From JBDHUV01 sp039809365 (lineage in GTDB: Bacteria > Patescibacteriota > Microgenomatia > Levybacterales > GWA1-39-11): 5,484 nt of DNA. Of the stretch, positions 4,925 to 5,484 are shown piece after piece. The number at the start of each line of letters is the position of its first letter. Position 1 is the first letter of the stretch. The stretch spans positions 1-5,484 of the forward strand of contig JBDHUV010000050.1 in the NCBI GenBank assembly GCA_039809365.1. Direction: 5' to 3'. The notes below the pieces were generated by a model, which ran no database searches, was not told the DNA's origin, and was given only the letters and a program-made list of their open reading frames with translations. The position numbers were made by a program, and so were the translations under genes.

Positions 4925-5241
4925 GATCATTAGAAGGGCTTGCTTCATCTATTTCAGATTTCTCTTCACACATGGGCTCTCTAGAGCACACTTCACCACG
5001 TCAAGATTTACTTGGAGTCGGAGCTGAGTATGATATGGATCCAAATACCCAGTTTATGAAAGAAGGTGTCCTCTATTCTCTCCTTAATACTTTATCTGAT
5101 GTAATTGATTATGCAAAAAAAAATCCTAAAGTCCCTGTAGCAGCATTAACAGTAGGTGCAATTATCGGAGGCACAATTCTCCACTCTTTAGATCGCCAAG
5201 ATCAGGTAACTACCCCACAAACAGAGCCTCTTTCTGTATAA
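4921..5241 (+). CDS. hypothetical single-span membrane protein
   Basis: I do not recognise this 106-residue protein. Its N-terminal half is polar and serine-rich (SSISDFSSHMGSLEHTS). A probable amphipathic helix covers about 46-65 (MKEGVLYSLLNTLSDVIDYA). One hydrophobic segment lies at about 71-88, with small residues spaced as GAIIGG that could support helix packing, followed by a short polar Gln/Thr tail. There is no signal peptide, so the segment is an internal or C-terminal anchor. The start overlaps the rnhB stop as ATGA with no Shine-Dalgarno sequence, suggesting translational coupling or a very short transcript. A run of nine A (5115-5123, codons for KK within YAKKNP) is a candidate slippage point. 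Functional linkage to RNase HII is not implied by the overlap alone. Confidence 0.72.
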   Translation: MRSLEGLASSISDFSSHMGSLEHTSPRQDLLGVGAEYDMDPNTQFMKEGVLYSLLNTLSDVIDYAKKNPKVPVAALTVGAIIGGTILHSLDRQDQVTTPQTEPLSV

Positions 5242-5242
5242 T
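5235..5242 (+). promoter_or_regulatory. -10 promoter of the last, truncated gene
   Basis: TATAAT (5237-5242), with TG immediately before it, overlaps the stop codon of the preceding gene. It ends exactly six bases before the ATG at 5249. This supports reading the + strand here rather than the opposite open frame. Confidence 0.6.
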
Positions 5243-5248
5243 AAAGAG

Positions 5249-5484
5249 ATGCTCTCAAAAGTTACAAAAGTCCAGATATTTTTTTGTTTGTCAGGCATAT
5301 TCGTTATTTTCCTTTTCTTTCTTTTCACCTTTATTGTAAGAGCTGACGTATTTACCTCTTTTGATTTTGATACTACCCACAGAATCCAGAATATAACTCC
5401 TTTACGAATAGATCCGTTTTTCTCTTTTTTGAGTGTTATAGGAAGATTTGAGTACACAATAGTCTTTCTTATTGTCATACTCGC
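5249..5484 (+). CDS. N-terminal part of a membrane protein, probably PAP2-family phosphatase (3' truncated)
   Basis: An open frame runs from ATG 5249 to the window edge (78 codons plus two bases). It encodes a short basic N-terminus, a strongly hydrophobic helix (about 10-30), a loop with FDFDTTHRIQNITPLRIDPFFSFLS, then GRFEYTIVFLIVIL starting a second helix. A first helix followed by an 'FD...' loop and then 's.iG..e' before helix two is how many bacterial PAP2 lipid phosphatases begin. The catalytic motifs of that family (KxxxxxxRP, PSGH, SRxxxxxHxxxD) would lie beyond the window, so the family call is tentative. If right, it would dephosphorylate a lipid such as undecaprenyl pyrophosphate or phosphatidic acid at the membrane. 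The gene begins eight bases after the previous stop, with its own -10 box. Confidence 0.6.
   Translation, partial: MLSKVTKVQIFFCLSGIFVIFLFFLFTFIVRADVFTSFDFDTTHRIQNITPLRIDPFFSFLSVIGRFEYTIVFLIVIL

Noticed and set aside
5188..5478. Open frame on the minus strand, 96 codons
   Set aside because: It is the shadow of the + strand membrane-protein start, which has a -10 box six bases before its ATG and a sensible two-helix N-terminus; the minus frame is lysine-rich with no recognisable domain.
1..5484. CRISPR array, insertion sequence, phage or toxin-antitoxin system
   Set aside because: No regularly spaced repeats, transposase or integrase motifs, terminal repeats, or toxin/antitoxin pairs were seen on either strand.

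Overview
The window is AT-rich, densely packed bacterial DNA with short intergenic gaps. Several features suggest a Patescibacteria (Candidate Phyla Radiation) genome, possibly of the Microgenomates kind: Pro/Thr-rich linkers behind single N-terminal membrane anchors, a secreted nuclease with a cysteine-rich Excalibur-like tail, a small GerMN-type anchored protein, and many starts without a Shine-Dalgarno sequence. TGA serves as a stop (RNase HII, cyanophycinase), so this is not the code-25 lineages (Gracilibacteria/Absconditabacteria) that read TGA as glycine. The placement is inference from gene style, not from a marker gene.

Left part (1-1371): the 3' end of an unidentified gene; an intergenic stretch (127-270) full of inverted repeats; a small ASCH-domain protein on the + strand; and, convergent with it, a cyanophycinase-like S51 serine peptidase on the - strand. 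Middle (1372-2846): a divergent promoter region, a 10-helix acyltransferase-3 membrane protein on the + strand, a strong hairpin between convergent genes, and a 68-residue unknown protein on the - strand. That small gene is the only one here with a long leader, a 5' hairpin and a perfect Shine-Dalgarno sequence.

Right part (2850-5484): a membrane-anchored GerMN-like protein (-) is divergent from a secreted or anchored thermonuclease (+). The thermonuclease is followed closely by RNase HII, a 106-residue single-span membrane protein overlapping RNase HII by ATGA, and the truncated start of a membrane protein resembling PAP2 phosphatases.

The most striking feature is not a single gene. Seven of the nine gene starts have a -10-like hexamer ending only 5-8 bases before the start codon, often as extended TGnTATAAT, on both strands. 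This predicts transcription starting at or next to the start codon, that is, leaderless mRNAs. The 68-residue gene and, less clearly, the cyanophycinase depart from this pattern. Functionally, much of the window concerns the cell surface and scavenging: extracellular DNA cleavage, peptide or polymer hydrolysis, envelope acylation and possibly lipid phosphate removal. RNase HII is the housekeeping exception.
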